This document shows positions 62,537-64,000 of a DNA stretch of 64,000 bases, piece after piece. Within the stretch, counting starts at the first letter, position 1, and each line of letters starts with the position of its first letter. The position numbers and the translations under genes are program-made. The DNA is from an uncultured Modestobacter sp. GTDB lineage: Bacteria; Actinomycetota; Actinomycetes; Mycobacteriales; Geodermatophilaceae. The stretch lies in contig NZ_CANKUD010000013.1 in assembly GCF_947486615.1 (NCBI RefSeq), positions 49,385 through 113,384 on the forward strand. The letters are read 5' to 3'. The notes under the pieces were generated by a model, which was given only the letters and a program-made list of their open reading frames with translations, searched no databases and had not been told where the DNA came from.

Positions 62537-62821
62537 TCAGCCGACGGAGTCAGCGATCCCGAACTGCACCTTGCCGGACGGGTCCGGGACGGCGTCGAGG
62601 GTCTTGTCGTTCAGCAGCGTCGCCGCCTTCGGGTCCAGGAACACCCGGACGCCGTCCTGGTCGACGACCTGGTCGTCCTCGGCCGGCACCGCGGCCAGGC
62701 CCAGCGCCAGGGACTGCCCGGACGGGTCGTCGGCGATCCGCAACCCGCCCTGGTCGGGCAGCTCCGTCTGGTCGAGGATGCCGCGGATCGCGGTGGTCGC
62801 CTGCGGGGTCAACGTGAGCAT
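62537..62821 (-). CDS. HesB/IscA-like protein without cysteines
   Basis: A 94-residue protein. LTLTPQATTAIRGILDQTELPDQGGLRI is the usual HesB/IscA start, and VVDQDGVRVFLDPKAATLLNDKTLD the mid-part (quoted in pieces). Its C-terminus VQFGIADSVG lacks the CGCG-type Cys pair, and no Cys occurs anywhere. It cannot ligate an Fe-S cluster in the known way. Such Cys-free HesB relatives are widespread in actinobacteria with unknown role. ATG 62821 has GAGAGGAAC upstream. Confidence 0.82.
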   Translation of the reverse strand: MLTLTPQATTAIRGILDQTELPDQGGLRIADDPSGQSLALGLAAVPAEDDQVVDQDGVRVFLDPKAATLLNDKTLDAVPDPSGKVQFGIADSVG

Positions 62822-63022
62822 GGTGGAGGTTCCTCTCGGTGTCGGGGTGCCCCGACCAGCCGCGCGCAGCGCATCGTCGAGCCGCGCGGCGGCCGGTCAG
62901 GGGTGGTACCTCGCCCCTCCAACCTCCCGAGACGCCGCGTGTGGGTCAAGCGTGGGCGCAGATCGTCATGAGGTCGCAGCACTCGTGCTGCGGGGGTGAT
63001 GTCGTTGGGCCGACCTGTCGGC
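62822..63022. other. Spacer between the HesB-like gene and the tandem repeat
   Basis: 200 bp including the HesB-like promoter; nothing else was recognised. Confidence 0.35.
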
Positions 63023-63282
63023 CTGGTTGCCCGGTCTGGTTGCCCGGTCTGGTTGTCGGGTCCGGTTGTCGGGTCTGGTTGCGCGGTCGGGTTGTCCGGT
63101 CTGGTTGCGCGGTCTGGCTGCCGGGTCGGGTTGTCCGGCTCGGTGTCGAGTCTGGGTTGTCTGGCTCGGTGTCGGGTCTGGGTTGTCTGGCTCGGTTGTC
63201 TGGCTCGGTTGTCTGGCTCGGTTGTCTGGCTCGGTTGTCTGGCTCGGTTGTCTGGCTCGGCTGTCTGGCTCGGTCGTCTGGC
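63023..63282. repeat. 20-copy 13-bp tandem repeat
   Basis: The stretch divides into exactly twenty 13-bp units (260 bp). The right half is nearly uniform (TCGGTTGTCTGGC, five perfect copies), while the left half has drifted to forms such as CTGGTTGCCCGGT. After 63282 it decays into short CTTGG steps up to about 63330. Because 13 is not a multiple of three, every frame is open and gives false repeat ORFs on both strands. No gene is encoded. Confidence 0.9.
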
Positions 63283-63525
63283 TTGGCTTGGCTGGCTTGC
63301 CTTGGCTTGGCTGCCTTGGCTTGGCTGCTCTGGCCGGTTGCTCGGCGCCCAGTCGGGCCTGCATCCGGGCGATCACCGTCCGGGTTCGGCGCTTGGCCAG
63401 CGCATGTCGGTGACCCGGGAGCAAGCCCTCTCGGGGTGCCTAGCTCCGCTCGTAGAACCGCGTCGGCCGCCGATGTCAAGACCCGCGGGTGATCTGTGGA
63501 CAGGCTCTTGACCTGCGGTTTCGGG

Positions 63526-63554
63526 TTGTCCGGTGGTCGCGCGACCGGTATTCT
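63526..63554 (+). promoter_or_regulatory. Promoter of the DUF222 gene
   Basis: TTGTCC (63526-63531), 17 bp, then TATTCT (63549-63554). The spacer contains the palindrome GGTCGC-GCGACC (63535-63546). Confidence 0.65.
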
Positions 63555-63570
63555 TCGTACACACGTTCGA
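63555..63570 (+). promoter_or_regulatory. LexA (SOS) box
   Basis: TCGTAC-ACAC-GTTCGA differs at one position from the actinobacterial SOS box TCGAAC-N4-GTTCGA. It follows the -10 directly and ends 17 bp before the ATG, where bound LexA would block transcription. Some mycobacterial 13E12-family genes are known to be LexA-controlled. Confidence 0.75.
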
Positions 63571-63587
63571 ACCGGTCGGGAGGTGTC

Positions 63588-64000
63588 ATGAGCGAATTGA
63601 TGTCGGCTCTGGACGCCCTGGCCACCGACGATCTGCACGGCTTGTCCGATGGTGCGGTGCTGGACCGGACGGCGTTGCTGGTGGCGGTGCAGAACCGGGT
63701 GGCGGCGGAGTTGACCCGCACGGTGCGGCACGGGGAGCTGACCCAGGCGCCCGAGCACGACGGGTTGAAGTCGATGCGGTCGTGGCTGATCGGGCACATG
63801 CGGTTGTCGGCGGCCGAGGCGTCGCGGATCGTGCGGTCGGGTCGGGTGGTGGAGCACTTCCCGGTGCTGGCGGCGGGGTTCGCCGAGGGCGCGGTGACCG
63901 CGGCGCAGATGGACGTGGTCGCGGTTGCGGTGGGGGAGCCGGAGCGGGCGCGGGCGGCCGAGCAGGACGTGGACCTGGGTGCCTTCGATCAGGTGTGGGC
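63588..64000 (+). CDS. DUF222 (13E12 family) protein, probably with HNH endonuclease domain, 5' part
   Basis: The first 137 residues are in the window; the gene runs off the end. LVAVQNRVAAELTRTVRHGEL, SMRSWLIGHMRLSAAEASRIVRSGR and FAEGAVTAAQMDVVAVAV are the DUF222 pattern. Family members usually end with an HNH nuclease domain, which is beyond the window. ATG 63588 has GGGAGGTGTC upstream. An SOS box covers the promoter, so it is likely induced by DNA damage. Confidence 0.9.
   Translation, partial: MSELMSALDALATDDLHGLSDGAVLDRTALLVAVQNRVAAELTRTVRHGELTQAPEHDGLKSMRSWLIGHMRLSAAEASRIVRSGRVVEHFPVLAAGFAEGAVTAAQMDVVAVAVGEPERARAAEQDVDLGAFDQVW

Noticed and set aside
63023..63330. CRISPR array
   Set aside because: Units are contiguous 13-bp copies without unique spacers, and no cas genes are near.
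62946..63857. Long open frames with RARQPSQTTEPDN-like repeats, and matching plus-strand frames with WLGCLARLSGSV repeats
   Set aside because: They come from the 13-bp tandem repeat, whose period is not a multiple of three; all frames stay open and none has a family match or a good start.

Overview
The window is very GC-rich, has a strong third-position GC bias and short spacers, and uses GTG/TTG starts and GTGA/ATGA/TGATG couplings freely. With several GGDEF-EAL proteins, a 13E12-type DUF222 gene with an SOS box, and a c-di-AMP riboswitch before an NlpC/P60 gene, this points to an actinobacterial chromosome. Geodermatophilaceae (Blastococcus, Geodermatophilus, Modestobacter) is my best guess, but no rRNA or other marker is present to prove it.

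Layout. 1-8439: end of an ABC-2 permease, a membrane GGDEF-EAL protein, a luciferase-like oxidoreductase, a nitrate/sulfonate-type ABC importer operon with a small CxxC protein, a thioesterase and an MFS carrier. 8671-13035: small accessory genes: a MazF-type toxin-antitoxin pair, two unknown genes, a vapC relic, a GIY-YIG protein, a Fic protein and a duplicated GIY-YIG tail. 13085-16806: LysR regulator divergent from an M20 peptidase and an MHS-type carrier, with a perfect LysR-style palindrome between them.

17119-26660 is a restriction island: hsdM-hsdS-hsdR with one-to-four-base overlaps, followed by a PUA/EVE-like plus GIY-YIG fusion and an unknown 199-residue protein. A separate GIY-YIG gene is divergent from hsdM and is followed by a convergent HNH restriction-type endonuclease. 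26964-31045: AraC regulator, hydrolase, metallo-beta-lactamase-fold protein, an unknown protein and a VapBC pair. 31249-37089: one 1946-residue superfamily 1 helicase with transglutaminase-like, DUF4011 and Vsr-like regions, a probable defence protein. 37209-44191: a Doc-type toxin whose antitoxin has lost its stop codon, then a duplicated pair of GGDEF-EAL protein and membrane metalloprotease, then another VapBC pair. 44265-48540: a large glucosidase, a Phd antitoxin with a frameshifted RelE, and a repeat-rich anchored protein.

49078-60036 is metabolic: a sugar ABC importer without its own ATPase, then a seven-gene operon (glutamate-type ABC importer, asparaginase, CutC, ROK kinase) divergent from a ROK regulator. 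It looks like a dedicated uptake and breakdown route, possibly for a sugar-linked asparagine or similar conjugate. 60177-64000: two small proteins, the riboswitch-controlled NlpC/P60 hydrolase, a HesB-like protein without cysteines, a 20-copy 13-bp tandem repeat, and the start of the SOS-regulated DUF222 gene.

Themes: about seven toxin-antitoxin or Fic/Doc loci, several in visible decay; three GIY-YIG proteins plus one relic; and three c-di-GMP enzymes, two of them paired with a surface protease.
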